Source of the DNA: Pectobacterium carotovorum
GTDB taxonomy: Bacteria > Pseudomonadota > Gammaproteobacteria > Enterobacterales > Enterobacteriaceae
Direction of reading: 5' to 3'
Length of the DNA: 64,000 bases
Assembly: GCF_900129615.1 (NCBI RefSeq)
Contig: NZ_FQWI01000002.1
Coordinates: 186,001-250,000, forward strand
Shown: positions 43,108 through 52,264 of the stretch, one piece after another
Numbering within the stretch: position 1 is the stretch's first letter
Layout of the letters: every line of letters begins with the position of its first letter
Notes under the pieces: generated by a model
Databases searched by the model: none
Told to the model about the DNA's origin: nothing
The model's input: the letters and a program-made list of their open reading frames with translations, nothing else
Program-made: the position numbers and the translations under genes

Positions 43108-43155
43108 TTATTCTAACGGATGCGGTTTACCGGGCCATCGAGGGTGCTCGTCCAT
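43108..43155 (-). CDS. Proline-rich leader peptide of mgtB (mgtL/mgtP-like)
   Basis: A 15-codon ORF with a strong aaggag six bases before ATG 43155, ending at taa 43108. The peptide MDEHPRWPGKPHPLE has four prolines. Salmonella MgtL and MgtP leader ORFs are also short and proline-rich: slow translation when proline-charged tRNA (or Mg2+) is limiting alters the leader structure and allows transcription into the Mg2+ transporter gene. The position, 145 bases upstream of mgtB, fits. The peptide itself is probably without function. Confidence 0.7.
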   Translation of the reverse strand: MDEHPRWPGKPHPLE

Positions 43156-43370
43156 GTTGTCTCCTTATCGCCGTGCGGCGAGGTATAAAAATAGTCGTCA
43201 GTTGACGAAACCGACTACGTAAAAACACAGTACGTAGTTTAGTGGTGCAACCATAACCCTGTTTGCCTAAACCGGACGTCAACGTTTGTTCGTGAGTGAG
43301 ATCGGGTGTGCTTGCCGCTAATCAGCGGGCGTCGGCGGCGTATTGCTATGCAGTGGGTGAGAGGCTTGTT

Positions 43371-43394
43371 GCCCCGCCGAGTGGTCGACGGGGC
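43371..43394 (-). terminator. Hairpin after the chemoreceptor gene at 43404
   Basis: gccccg (43371-43376) / cggggc (43389-43394) with a partly paired interior, 10 bases beyond the stop. There is no long T-run, so confidence is moderate. Confidence 0.55.
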
Positions 43395-43403
43395 AGAGGA
43401 GAA

Positions 43404-44981
43404 TTAATGAATTCTCAGCATGTGGTCTTGGTTAACTTTGAAGAAACGAACGGCATCGCGTAGCTGTTCGCCCTGTTCTGTCATGGCGTGCGCCGCCGTG
43501 GCGGATTCTTCAACCAGTGCGGCATTCTGCTGGGTGACCCGATCCATCTGTTCTACCGCCACGCTGATCTCTTTGATGCCGATATGCTGCTCGTTGGAGG
43601 CCTGAGAAATCTCTGCCACGATATCCGTCACCTTTTTCACCGACAGCACAATTTCCGACATCGCCTGGCTGGCTTTGTCTGCCCGCGCGGAGCCGTCAGT
43701 AATCTTCTCAACGGTGCCTTCGATCAGCGTCTTGATCTCTTTAGCCGCGTTGGCGCTCTTCTGTGCCAGCGTGCGGACTTCGCCGGCTACGACGGCAAAG
43801 CCTTTCCCTTCGCTGCCTGCTCTGGCCGCTTCTACTGCGGCGTTCAGGGCAAGGATATTGGTCTGGAAGGCAATGCCTTCGATCACGGCGATAATATCAA
43901 CGATCTTCTGCGAACTGTCGGAGATCTCATGCATACGCTTGAGCATGTCGTCCACGATAAGCCCGCCTTGAGAAGCGGTTTCCGAGGTTTGCTGCGCCAA
44001 CTGGCTCGCTTCTTTGGCGTTATCCGCGTTCTGGCGCACGGTGTGCGTCAACTGCTGCATATTGGCCGATGCCTGAATCAGTGAAGCCGCCTGCTCTTCG
44101 GTACGCTGTGACAGGTCGCTGTTGCCCTGAGCAATCTCACTGGACGCCAGCGTGATGGATTCACTGCCGTTCATGATGGTGTGTACGGTATTCACCAACT
44201 GCCGATTCATGTGGTTGATGGAGGCCAGCAGGCTGCTGTTATCCCCCTGACGCAGCTTGATTTCCGTTGTGAGATTACCAGAAGCAATCTCGGTCATGAT
44301 TTCCTGCGCGTAATTCGGGTCGCCGCCGAGCTGGCGCGAAATATTACGTGAGATCACGGTGGCGATAACGACGGTCGTCAGCAGAGCGAGCAGCAGCAAT
44401 CCCCAGACATAGTATTGTGACGTCCGATACGTCGAATTGGCACCGTCGACGATATCTTTTGCCGTCGCCACTTCCATCTCCACCAGCTTGGCCAAATCTT
44501 TCATTAGCTGACTACGGTACTTGGAAGAGCTTGCACCGCTGATTTTGCTGGCTTCTGCAAGATCGCCCCGATTGACCGTATCAACCAGCGTGGAATTGAC
44601 CGAGTTAAAGCCGGAGAAATTTTCGCCAATTACCTTAATCAGCGCTTTTTTATCCTCGCTGTTAGCAACGGTTTGGTAGTTCTTAAACGCGGCAAGGAAG
44701 GCATCGGCGTTTTGCAGTAATTCTTTGCGGTGGCCTTCGCGCTCCTCGGGGGTTTTAGAATCGATATACTGAATTTGCTGCAAACGCGTTTCAGACAATG
44801 CACCGCGCATTTCCAGACTATATCGCACGCCAGGCAGGCTGCTGCTGCTTAATTCATCAATACGGCTATTATTAACGCTAAGTTGGAGTAGTGAAACCAC
44901 ACCTAATAACAACATCATGGCTATCAGGACGGAAAAACCGAGTAATAACTTGGAAAGTACTGTGAGTTGAGAGAATTTCAT
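43404..44981 (-). CDS. Methyl-accepting chemotaxis protein, four-helix-bundle type
   Basis: 525 residues. TM1 at about 12-32 (LLLGFSVLIAMMLLLGVVSLL), a four-helix-bundle ligand domain with SLEMRGALSETRLQQIQYID, TM2 at about 190-212 (YVWGLLLLALLTTVVIATVI), HAMP, then the signalling hairpin with [20 protein letters not shown]. The C-terminus (FFKVNQDHMLRIH) has no NWETF tether, so it relies on other receptors for adaptation enzymes. Ligand unknown. The gene is separate from the mgtB operon. Confidence 0.94.
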   Translation of the reverse strand: MKFSQLTVLSKLLLGFSVLIAMMLLLGVVSLLQLSVNNSRIDELSSSSLPGVRYSLEMRGALSETRLQQIQYIDSKTPEEREGHRKELLQNADAFLAAFKNYQTVANSEDKKALIKVIGENFSGFNSVNSTLVDTVNRGDLAEASKISGASSSKYRSQLMKDLAKLVEMEVATAKDIVDGANSTYRTSQYYVWGLLLLALLTTVVIATVISRNISRQLGGDPNYAQEIMTEIASGNLTTEIKLRQGDNSSLLASINHMNRQLVNTVHTIMNGSESITLASSEIAQGNSDLSQRTEEQAASLIQASANMQQLTHTVRQNADNAKEASQLAQQTSETASQGGLIVDDMLKRMHEISDSSQKIVDIIAVIEGIAFQTNILALNAAVEAARAGSEGKGFAVVAGEVRTLAQKSANAAKEIKTLIEGTVEKITDGSARADKASQAMSEIVLSVKKVTDIVAEISQASNEQHIGIKEISVAVEQMDRVTQQNAALVEESATAAHAMTEQGEQLRDAVRFFKVNQDHMLRIH

Positions 44982-45400
44982 CGCTATTCTTATTGATTAT
45001 AGAGAGAAGGTAGTAGTGATAACGGCAAATAAAATAAGATCTTTATAATGTGTAATTCGATAAAGTGGTGCCGGTGAATAAACAGAGTTTAATAATAACC
45101 AAATTGATTATATCGAGACTAAATTCTGTTTTATTTCAATGTGACAACGGATTATGGTGATGGGTTGTTTTTGAAGGGAGGGTTGTTAATCATTGTTTTA
45201 ATAAATGTTTTTATTTTTAATGTGAAAAACAAAGCATTCACAAACAGAGAGAATAAAATGTGATTGCCATCAATAATTAATAAATATTTATGTGTTTAAT
45301 AAAAATAATGCTTATATGTAACGGAATCCATTAATTAAATGACAAATTATTTCTTTCTTCTGTCCTCCGTCATCTTTCTTATGCCTTCAAAATAATGTTA
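44982..45400. other. AT-rich gene-free stretch
   Basis: About 420 bases between the rhaM terminator and the chemoreceptor. It contains the chemoreceptor promoter and no convincing gene or RNA. Confidence 0.4.
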
Positions 45401-45431
45401 CAGCGGTAATACTTTAATTATATTACCGCTG
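45401..45431 (-). terminator. Terminator of rhaBADM
   Basis: Perfect 11-bp stem cagcggtaata (45401-45411) / tattaccgctg (45421-45431), 9-base loop, with a T-rich run (taacattatttt) on the minus-strand side. It lies 12 bases after the rhaM stop. Confidence 0.9.
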
Positions 45432-45442
45432 CACGATTCTCC

Positions 45443-45757
45443 TCAGTCCAGATAGAACACGGGTTCCAGCGCATCGCTGACCGGGCTGTTATCAGGGTTG
45501 GAGGGCATGATATCGCTCATGTGCTTCCACCAGCGCTGACAGACATCCGTTTGTGCAATCGCTTCCCAGCGTGCTTCGGACTCGACCTCGACATAGCCGA
45601 ACAGCAGATTGCGCTGTTTATCCAGAAAAATGCTGTAATGGTGCGCACCGTGGTTCTTTAGCACCTCGGCCAGTTCCGGCCAGATAGGATTGTGGCGACG
45701 CTGATATTCATCGTGGCTGTCAGGAAAAACCGACATCACAAAAGCCTTACGCAACAT
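45443..45757 (-). CDS. rhaM: L-rhamnose mutarotase
   Basis: 104 residues, the E. coli length. The start is ATG 45757 ([20 protein letters not shown]); the open frame extends 36 codons further but those are not part of the family. [25 protein letters not shown] carries the active-site histidine, and [20 protein letters not shown] is conserved. It interconverts the alpha and beta anomers of L-rhamnose. Last gene of rhaBADM. Confidence 0.95.
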   Translation of the reverse strand: MLRKAFVMSVFPDSHDEYQRRHNPIWPELAEVLKNHGAHHYSIFLDKQRNLLFGYVEVESEARWEAIAQTDVCQRWWKHMSDIMPSNPDNSPVSDALEPVFYLD

Positions 45758-45866
45758 GGATGAGTCCCCCGTAGTCGTTGGCAGAACGCCACGGCGGTAA
45801 TGCCGTGGCGAGTTGAGGCTGAAGCTAGTGCTATACGCATTACACGCACTGCATGCGTTACACAAC

Positions 45867-46691
45867 CTACACGCGCAGCGCGGCTTCCATTGGTGTGACG
45901 CCGAAACGTTTACCCAGCGCGATCAGCTCTTCGGTCGAGATCGTCTGCTTCTTACCGCCCATCGATATCACTTTTACCATCACTTCGGCAGATTTCTCTG
46001 CGGTATCGATCAGGCCGAAGGCCTCGTCCAGCGTCGGTCCTGTGCCGAAGATGCCGTGGAAAGGCCACAGCACCAGCGAATGACGCTTCATTTGTTCGGA
46101 GGTGGCATCGCCAATGGCATCTGTGCCCGGCACCATCCACGGCACAATCCCCACGCCGTCTGGGAAAACGACCAGACACTCCGTGCTGCCTTCCCACAGT
46201 TCACGCGTGAACTTCGCGGTATCCAGTTCCAGCACATAGCTCAGGGCGATCAGATTGGTCGCGTGGCAGTGCATGATGACGCGATCGCGCCCGTGGGTCA
46301 CGCCCATACGGACAATGTGCGACTGGAAATGCGAGGCCAGTTCAGACGTTGGCAGGCCGCCGTTGGTCAGCCCCCAGAAAATGCGATAGCCTTTGCCGTC
46401 GCTATCGACCTGTAACACCACCAGTGAATCAGCCGGATCCAACTGCACGTTGCGGAAGAATTTGCCGGAGCCGGTGACGATAAACCAGCAGTCTGCCAGC
46501 GCAGGCATCGGCTGTGATAACGCCTCGTGGCGCGGCTGCGGGTAGAAATCGCTTTCATAAGGCGTCACATCCTCAGCCGTCAGGCGCAGGCTGACGTTAC
46601 CGCCGTTACGTTCGTCCCAGCCTTTGAGCCACATGTCGCTGGTGGCTTTAATCATTCCCTGTACAAACCAGGAAGAGAGAATTGCTTGCAT
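45867..46691 (-). CDS. rhaD: Rhamnulose-1-phosphate aldolase
   Basis: 274 residues from ATG 46691 ([21 protein letters not shown]). The class II aldolase zinc site is visible as [18 protein letters not shown], plus [15 protein letters not shown] and the distal His in [19 protein letters not shown]. It splits L-rhamnulose 1-phosphate into DHAP and L-lactaldehyde. It lies only 4 bases after rhaA and is co-transcribed. The frame is open upstream into rhaA, which I do not use. Confidence 0.96.
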   Translation of the reverse strand: MQAILSSWFVQGMIKATSDMWLKGWDERNGGNVSLRLTAEDVTPYESDFYPQPRHEALSQPMPALADCWFIVTGSGKFFRNVQLDPADSLVVLQVDSDGKGYRIFWGLTNGGLPTSELASHFQSHIVRMGVTHGRDRVIMHCHATNLIALSYVLELDTAKFTRELWEGSTECLVVFPDGVGIVPWMVPGTDAIGDATSEQMKRHSLVLWPFHGIFGTGPTLDEAFGLIDTAEKSAEVMVKVISMGGKKQTISTEELIALGKRFGVTPMEAALRV

Positions 46692-46695
46692 AGTC

Positions 46696-47958
46696 TTACC
46701 CTTGACGTTGAGTGAGGATGGTTTCTTCATACTGACGCACCTGTTGCAGCCATTCGCTGCCCGGGATGACGTCATGACGCTGGCAGTAGTGTTCCCACAC
46801 GGCCTGCCACGGCAGCGATTTTTGCTCTTCCAGCAGGGCCAGACGCGCGGTGTAATCGCCGTTTTGCTCCAGTGTGCGCAGCGTTTCTGTCGGTTCCAGC
46901 AGCGCGCGCAGCAGGGCTTTCTTCATGTTGCGGGTGCCGATAACCCAGGCCGCGATGCGGTTGATTGAGGCATCAAAGAAATCGAGCCCGATATGCACGC
47001 GGTTAAGCAGCTTATGGCGCACGATTTCGTGGGCGATGGCCTGCGTTTCGTCGTCCAGCAGCACCACATGGTCGCTGTCCCAGCGTACCGGACGGCTAAC
47101 GTGCAGCAGCAGGCGTGGAACGTACAGAATCGCGCTGGAGATCTTGTCGGAAATCACTTCGGTTGGGTGGAAGTGTCCGGCATCCAGACAGAGCGCGGTG
47201 CCGCGGCTGGTCGCGTAGCCGAGGCAGAATTCGCTGGAGCCGACGGTAAAGCTTTCTGCGCCGATCCCGAACAGCTTACTTTCCACCGCATCGATATGGT
47301 GTGCCTGATCGAGCGGTTCGGCGATGACCTCATCCAGTGCGCTGAGCAGTCGCTGGCGGAATGCCAGACGATCGATGGTCAAATCTTTCATGCCGTCCGG
47401 CACCCAGATGTTCATGACGGACGGCGTGCCGAGTTCACGCCCAAAGTAGGCGGAAATCCGGCGGCTAGCCTGACAGTGTTCAATCCAGAAGCGGCGGACT
47501 TTTTCGTCCGGGTGCGACAGGGTAAAACCGTCCGCGCTCAGCGGGTGAGAAAAGCAGGTCGGGTTAAAATCCAGCCCGAGCTTGTGGTGCTTGGCCCATT
47601 CAACCCAGGTGCTGAAATGCTCAGGGGCAATCTCGTTACGGGCGACGGGCTGGGCGGATTCCAGATAGATGGCGTGCAGGTTCAGCCGTTTTGGACCGGG
47701 GATCAGCGCAAACGCCTGTTCCAGATCGGCACGCAGCTCATCTGGCGTGCTCGCTTTGCCGGGGTAGTTGCCAGTAGCCTGAATGCCGCCGGTCAACGGT
47801 CCGCCGGTGTTCTCGAATCCAGCCACATCGTCACCTTGCCAGCAGTGCATTGACACCGGAATCTGATCGAGCTGTTCCAGCACGGCCTCTACATCAATAT
47901 TCAGGCTGGCGTAACGCGTTTTTGCCAGCTGCCAGGCAGCTTCAATTGGTGTGCTCAT
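46696..47958 (-). CDS. rhaA: L-rhamnose isomerase
   Basis: 420 residues, like E. coli RhaA (419). [52 protein letters not shown] (metal-binding Asp/His) and [20 protein letters not shown] are intact. It converts L-rhamnose to L-rhamnulose. The ATG overlaps the rhaB stop (atga), so translation is coupled. Confidence 0.97.
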   Translation of the reverse strand: MSTPIEAAWQLAKTRYASLNIDVEAVLEQLDQIPVSMHCWQGDDVAGFENTGGPLTGGIQATGNYPGKASTPDELRADLEQAFALIPGPKRLNLHAIYLESAQPVARNEIAPEHFSTWVEWAKHHKLGLDFNPTCFSHPLSADGFTLSHPDEKVRRFWIEHCQASRRISAYFGRELGTPSVMNIWVPDGMKDLTIDRLAFRQRLLSALDEVIAEPLDQAHHIDAVESKLFGIGAESFTVGSSEFCLGYATSRGTALCLDAGHFHPTEVISDKISSAILYVPRLLLHVSRPVRWDSDHVVLLDDETQAIAHEIVRHKLLNRVHIGLDFFDASINRIAAWVIGTRNMKKALLRALLEPTETLRTLEQNGDYTARLALLEEQKSLPWQAVWEHYCQRHDVIPGSEWLQQVRQYEETILTQRQG

Positions 47959-49445
47959 TGCGTTGTCTCCTTTTTGCCCTGTGGGGCGGTTTCTGGCTGG
48001 CTGAGCGCCTGAAAACGACGCCAGTGCCCGGCAAAATCACTCTCCGCACGCGGGGTATAGCGATGCAGAGGGAAGTTATGAGTCAGCATGTGCCGGAAGG
48101 CGGCAAGGTCGGCAACGGCGCCCAGCGCCATCAGTTGGCAGCCGATGTTGCCAAGCGTTGAGGCCTCGACCGGCCCGGCCAGAACCGGAATCTGGCACAC
48201 ATCGGCGCACAGCTGGTTCAGGAAGGCGTTCTGGCTGCCGCCGCCGACAATATGCAACTGGCGGATTGGCGCATGGCGCAGTTCGCCGAGTTCCAGCACC
48301 ACCTGCCGGTAGAGCAGCGCGAGGCTGTCGAAGATGCAGCGTGCCAGTTCGGCATCGCTGTGGGGCACAGGCTGGCCGTGCTCACGGCAATAGTCGCGGA
48401 TCGCCTGATGCATGGATGGCGGATTGATAAAGCGATCGTCATTGGGGTTAATCAGGCTGGCGAAGGCGGGCACGGCGGCGGCGGACTGAATCAGCGCGCC
48501 TAAATCCTTGATATTACGCTCCTGACAAACGCGCTGTAGCAGCCACAGACCCATGATATTTTTTAGCACCCGATAGGTGCCGTCTACGCCGCCTTCGTTG
48601 GTGATATTGGCGGCCAGCGCCTGCGGGCTATTAAACGGCGTGTCGCTCTCGATGCCCATTAGCGACCAGGTGCCGGAACTGAGGTAGGCGCTGTCGCGGC
48701 TCAGCAACGGTGCGCCGACTACCGCGCTGGCGGTATCGTGCGTGGCGACAGCGGTAACGGGAATGTGTCGTCCGCTTGGCGCTGTCCAGTTCCCGACGGC
48801 GTGCCCCGGTTGTACCGGATCGCTCAACCAGCGGCGCGGGATGCTCAGATAGTCCAGCAGTTCACTGTCCCAGGTTTTCTTTTCCAGATTAAGCAGTTGG
48901 GTCGTGCTGGCGTTGGTGTATTCGCAGACGACATTCCCCGTGAGGCGATAGTGAAAATAGTCGGGGATCATCAGCAGGTGTGCCACCTGAGCCAGATCGT
49001 CAGGCGGCGCATCGCCCAGCGCTTTAAGCTGGTACAGCGTATTAAACGGCAGGAACTGAATGCCGGTACGCTGATAGATCGCCTCACGTCCCAGTTCTGC
49101 GGTAACCGCGGCCATTACGCCGTCGGTGCGGTGGTCGCGATAGGAATACGGCAGGCCAACACGCTTCCCGTCCTTATCGAGTAGCACATAGTCCACGCCC
49201 CAACTGTCGATCCCGATGCTATCGGGGGCGATACCCATGGCATCGATTTGGTGTAATCCGGTGAGGATATCGCCTTCTAGCGCGGCCAGATCCCACTGAT
49301 GATGGTTGTCCTGAAACACCAGCGTATTGCTGAAACGGTGAATTTCTTTCAGCGTCAAATGCTGCGTTGCGGTGTGCAAGGTTGCCAGCATGACCCGACC
49401 ACTGGATGCACCTAAATCCACCGCCACGATATTCTTCACCGCCAT
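47955..49445 (-). CDS. rhaB: L-rhamnulokinase
   Basis: 496 residues from ATG 49445 ([20 protein letters not shown]) with aaggag nine bases upstream; the frame opens 27 codons earlier inside the promoter region. FGGY kinase landmarks include DLGASSGRV (phosphate loop), [18 protein letters not shown] and [19 protein letters not shown]. It phosphorylates L-rhamnulose at O1. First gene of rhaBADM, controlled by RhaS and CRP. Confidence 0.96.
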   Translation of the reverse strand: MAVKNIVAVDLGASSGRVMLATLHTATQHLTLKEIHRFSNTLVFQDNHHQWDLAALEGDILTGLHQIDAMGIAPDSIGIDSWGVDYVLLDKDGKRVGLPYSYRDHRTDGVMAAVTAELGREAIYQRTGIQFLPFNTLYQLKALGDAPPDDLAQVAHLLMIPDYFHYRLTGNVVCEYTNASTTQLLNLEKKTWDSELLDYLSIPRRWLSDPVQPGHAVGNWTAPSGRHIPVTAVATHDTASAVVGAPLLSRDSAYLSSGTWSLMGIESDTPFNSPQALAANITNEGGVDGTYRVLKNIMGLWLLQRVCQERNIKDLGALIQSAAAVPAFASLINPNDDRFINPPSMHQAIRDYCREHGQPVPHSDAELARCIFDSLALLYRQVVLELGELRHAPIRQLHIVGGGSQNAFLNQLCADVCQIPVLAGPVEASTLGNIGCQLMALGAVADLAAFRHMLTHNFPLHRYTPRAESDFAGHWRRFQALSQPETAPQGKKETTQ

Positions 49446-49622
49446 AGCCGCACTCCTTACTTGTTGGATGTGTTGCAGTGTAAGGAGCGGTAACAGAAGC
49501 CACCTTCCTATGAGTGCCATCAACAACAGGCGGCTGGCAAAATGACAAAGCTGACCGTGAAAGGGCTCACAATCTGGGAAATTATTTAGGGAATAACCAC
49601 GAAAAAATCAGGGAAAAGGCGG

Positions 49623-49638
49623 TGTGATCCTTACCACA
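49623..49638. promoter_or_regulatory. CRP-like site in the rhaB-rhaS intergenic region
   Basis: tgtga (49623-49627), 6 bases, ccaca (49634-49638) matches the CRP consensus TGTGA-N6-TCACA with one mismatch. It is nearly central in the 336-base divergent promoter region 49446-49781, where RhaS and RhaR sites are also expected. In E. coli both divergent rha promoters need CRP. Confidence 0.75.
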
Positions 49639-49781
49639 CTTCAATCAATTAGGCGGTGCGATCTTAAAAAAAGAGCAGCCAGACGGCGTGCGGGTGACGG
49701 TATTTCAAGGCTGGTTTTGTAGCTTATGGCTACCCTTTTTCAAAGGCTGCACTTTTGCCAGAGGCTGAATGGAGAACTGAA

Positions 49782-50621
49782 ATGACGTTACTTCGTGGTG
49801 ATGATTTTTTTACTTCGCGTGCCGTAACGGTTGCGGTGGAGCCGCGTACCCCACAAGCGGCGTTTCCTGAGCACTATCATGATTTCTGGGAAATTGTGCT
49901 GGTGGAGCAGGGCGCAGGCGTCCATGTGTTTAACGATCAGCCCTATGCACTGTGCAGCGGTTCGGTATTCTTCGTTCGTGATAACGATCGGCATCTTTTT
50001 GAAGACGTCGAAGGGCTGTGCCTGACGAACATGCTGTACCGCTCGCCGCGCGGATTCCGCTTCCTTTCCGATATCGCCGCCTTTTTGCCGTATGGCCCGA
50101 ACGGCGAGTGGCAGGGGCAATGGCAGGTCAATGCGGTGGGAATGCAGCAGCTGAAACAGTCGATGAACAGTCTGGCTGAACTGGCGCAGAGCGATGCACC
50201 GGAAGCGATTGCCGCCAGCGAGAGCCTGTTTCTGCACATTCTGGTGCAACTGCGCCAGCACTGTTTTCAGACGCAGGCCAACGGCTCCGAGCGTCAGGGG
50301 GTACAGGCGCTGCTGGGCTGGTTGCAAAACAACTACAGCGAAGAGGTCAACTGGGGCAGTCTGGCCGATCGGTTCTCGCTGCCGCTGCGTACGCTGCACC
50401 GTCAGCTCAAACAACACACCGGTATGACGCCACAACGCTATCTGAATCGGTTAAGATTACTGGAGGCTCGTCGGCGGTTGCAGCAGAGTGATGATTCCAT
50501 CACCACGATTGCGCACGCCTGTGGATTTAGCGACAGCAATCACTTCTCGACGCAATTCCGCAAGGCATTCTCGCAGGCGCCTAAATCACTGCGCCATCAG
50601 GCGTTTTCTCGTGAAGAGTAG
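49782..50621 (+). CDS. rhaS: AraC-family activator RhaS
   Basis: 279 residues (E. coli 278) from ATG 49782 with ggagaac; the frame opens nine codons earlier. The N-terminal cupin (FPEHYHDFWEIVLVEQGAGVHVFNDQPY) binds L-rhamnose; the C-terminal AraC domain has LPLRTLHRQLKQHTG and ITTIAHACGFSDSNHFSTQF. It activates rhaBADM and rhaT. Confidence 0.95.
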   Translation: MTLLRGDDFFTSRAVTVAVEPRTPQAAFPEHYHDFWEIVLVEQGAGVHVFNDQPYALCSGSVFFVRDNDRHLFEDVEGLCLTNMLYRSPRGFRFLSDIAAFLPYGPNGEWQGQWQVNAVGMQQLKQSMNSLAELAQSDAPEAIAASESLFLHILVQLRQHCFQTQANGSERQGVQALLGWLQNNYSEEVNWGSLADRFSLPLRTLHRQLKQHTGMTPQRYLNRLRLLEARRRLQQSDDSITTIAHACGFSDSNHFSTQFRKAFSQAPKSLRHQAFSREE

Positions 50622-50645
50622 GTAACGGCAACTGCGGGTGAGGGA

Positions 50646-51500
50646 ATGGCGACAGCAATACGGGGTTTGAAATTACAGACTGAAGACTATTTCCTCACCG
50701 ACAAGAATGCCGTGATGGTTGCCGAACGGCACCCACAGCCCGTGTTTCCGCTGCATCATCATGATTTTGATGAACTCGTCATCGTCTGGCGTGGCAATGG
50801 CCTGCACCTCTGGAACGATGTGCCTTACCGTATTACTCGTGGCGATATGTTCTATGTCTCCGCGAACGATCGCCACAGCTATGAATCCGTCCACGAGCTT
50901 GAGCTGGACAACATTCTCTATATTCGCAATCGCCTAACGTTATCTGCCGATTGGCAAGCGTTACTGCCGGGCGGGGAGCTTCCACAAAGCCAGCGCTACT
51001 GGTGTTTAGGCTCGGAAGGCATGGATACCCTTCGCGAGAAGGTGGACGCGCTGAGTCAGGAGTGCATGAAATCGGATGCGCTGTCGCTGCAATTGAGTGA
51101 AGCGCTGCTGTTGCAGATTGCGCTGCTGGCGGCGCGCTATCGCCACACGCCGAATAGTCCGCAACTGGCCGATGCGCACCCGTTGGATATGTTGATGAAT
51201 GCGCTGCGTGCCAGCATCGCGGCACCGTTCCGCTTTGAAGCCTTTTGCGAACAGCACCACTTCAGCGCCCGCAGTTTGCGTGCGCGCTTTAAAGAGCAAA
51301 CCGGCATGAGCGTGCCGCACTACCTGCGCCAACTGCGGCTATGTAAGGCGATGGAGCTGCTGCGTTATGATCTGCAAACCATCGGCGACGTCGCCGCGCT
51401 GTGTGGTTTTGAGGACAGTAACTACTTCTCTGTGGTGTTCCATCAGGCGTTCGGCGTTTCGCCCAGCGCTTATCGCCAGCGCTTCCTGAATGTGGAGTGA
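50646..51500 (+). CDS. rhaR: AraC-family activator RhaR
   Basis: 284 residues, 24 bases after rhaS. The N-terminal cupin (FPLHHHDFDELVIVWRGNGLH, PYRITRGDMFYVSANDRHSY) and the C-terminal DNA-binding domain (FSARSLRARFKEQTGMSVPH, IGDVAALCGFEDSNYFSVVF) match E. coli RhaR. With L-rhamnose it activates the rhaSR promoter; RhaS then activates the catabolic genes. Confidence 0.95.
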   Translation: MATAIRGLKLQTEDYFLTDKNAVMVAERHPQPVFPLHHHDFDELVIVWRGNGLHLWNDVPYRITRGDMFYVSANDRHSYESVHELELDNILYIRNRLTLSADWQALLPGGELPQSQRYWCLGSEGMDTLREKVDALSQECMKSDALSLQLSEALLLQIALLAARYRHTPNSPQLADAHPLDMLMNALRASIAAPFRFEAFCEQHHFSARSLRARFKEQTGMSVPHYLRQLRLCKAMELLRYDLQTIGDVAALCGFEDSNYFSVVFHQAFGVSPSAYRQRFLNVE

Positions 51501-51516
51501 CACCCGCATCGTTCGG

Positions 51517-51551
51517 GGTTAATATCACTGGTGACACCAATGATATTAACC
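51517..51551. promoter_or_regulatory. 35-bp palindromic operator of the ParDE-type pair
   Basis: Arms ggttaatatcactggtg (51517-51533) and caccaatgatattaacc (51535-51551) are inverted with one mismatch around a single central base. It lies 7 bases before the antitoxin ATG, so an RHH antitoxin-toxin complex bound here would block transcription or translation start. Confidence 0.85.
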
Positions 51552-51558
51552 GGAGCAC

Positions 51559-51852
51559 ATGATGGCTGACACCACACGTCAAACCACGACGCTGCGCATC
51601 GATCAGGACATCAAAGAACGACTGAAAACGCTGGCCGATGACCGCAACAGCTCAGCCCATGCGCTGATGCTGGAAGCGATTGCCGAATACGTTGAACGGG
51701 AAGAAAAACGCAGCCAGTATCGTAAAGAGGCGTTGGCCGCGTGGGAAGACTATCAGGACACTGGCAAACATATCACCGCAGATGAGACCGTTACCTGGTT
51801 AGAATCCTGGGGTTCTGGACATGAACAGGATGCGCCTGCATGCCACAAGTGA
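51559..51852 (+). CDS. RHH antitoxin (ParD/RelB-like)
   Basis: 97 residues from ATG 51559 (a second ATG is adjacent). RQTTTLRIDQDIKERLKTLA, then NSSAHALMLEAIAEYVEREE is the ribbon-helix-helix; the tail (YRKEALAAWEDYQDTGKHIT, WLESWG) binds the toxin. It overlaps the toxin gene by 13 bases and should bind the palindrome upstream. Confidence 0.9.
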   Translation: MMADTTRQTTTLRIDQDIKERLKTLADDRNSSAHALMLEAIAEYVEREEKRSQYRKEALAAWEDYQDTGKHITADETVTWLESWGSGHEQDAPACHK

Positions 51853-52145
51853 TCGTTTCAGAACGCGCGAGGCGTGATTTGCAGCGTCTACAGGATTTTC
51901 TAAAAAACAAAAATGCGCTGGCCGCGAAAAAGGCCGCTGAAGTTTTGATTCGGGGCATTCGTCAGTTAGAAGCGCTGCCGAATATCGGGCGACCAGTGGA
52001 ACATCTTCCCCTTGAATATCAAGAGTTGGTGATCGAATTCGGCAGCAGCGGGTATGTGATGCTTTACCGTCACGATGAGCTGACCGGCAGAGTGGTGATA
52101 CTGACCGTTAAACATCAAAAAGAAGCTGGTTATCAAAACCCGTAA
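51840..52145 (+). CDS. RelE/ParE-family toxin
   Basis: 101 residues. VIVSERARRDLQRLQDFLKN, ALPNIGRPVEHLPLEYQELV, FGSSGYVMLYRHDELTGRVVILTVKHQKEAGY are the usual ParE blocks. The KHQKEAGY end is seen in gyrase-targeting ParE members, but the target is not proven. It lies between rhaR and the ABC transporter. Confidence 0.9.
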   Translation: MPQVIVSERARRDLQRLQDFLKNKNALAAKKAAEVLIRGIRQLEALPNIGRPVEHLPLEYQELVIEFGSSGYVMLYRHDELTGRVVILTVKHQKEAGYQNP

Positions 52146-52264
52146 TGCTGTCTCTCTGAGATTTATCGGTCAGCGGAGCCATATGCTCGGGTAGTCACAT
52201 TCAGCGTGCCACGACAATTCGACATGGCTCTCCTGCTTCAACATGAATTCCCGCTTCAACATCC

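Noticed and set aside
43200-43340. Possible PhoP box upstream of the mgtB leader
   Set aside because: gtttag and gtttgc occur but not as direct repeats with 11-base spacing, so the consensus is not met.
46993-47853. 286-codon plus-strand ORF antisense to rhaA
   Set aside because: Shadow frame of rhaA; no start signal or domain.
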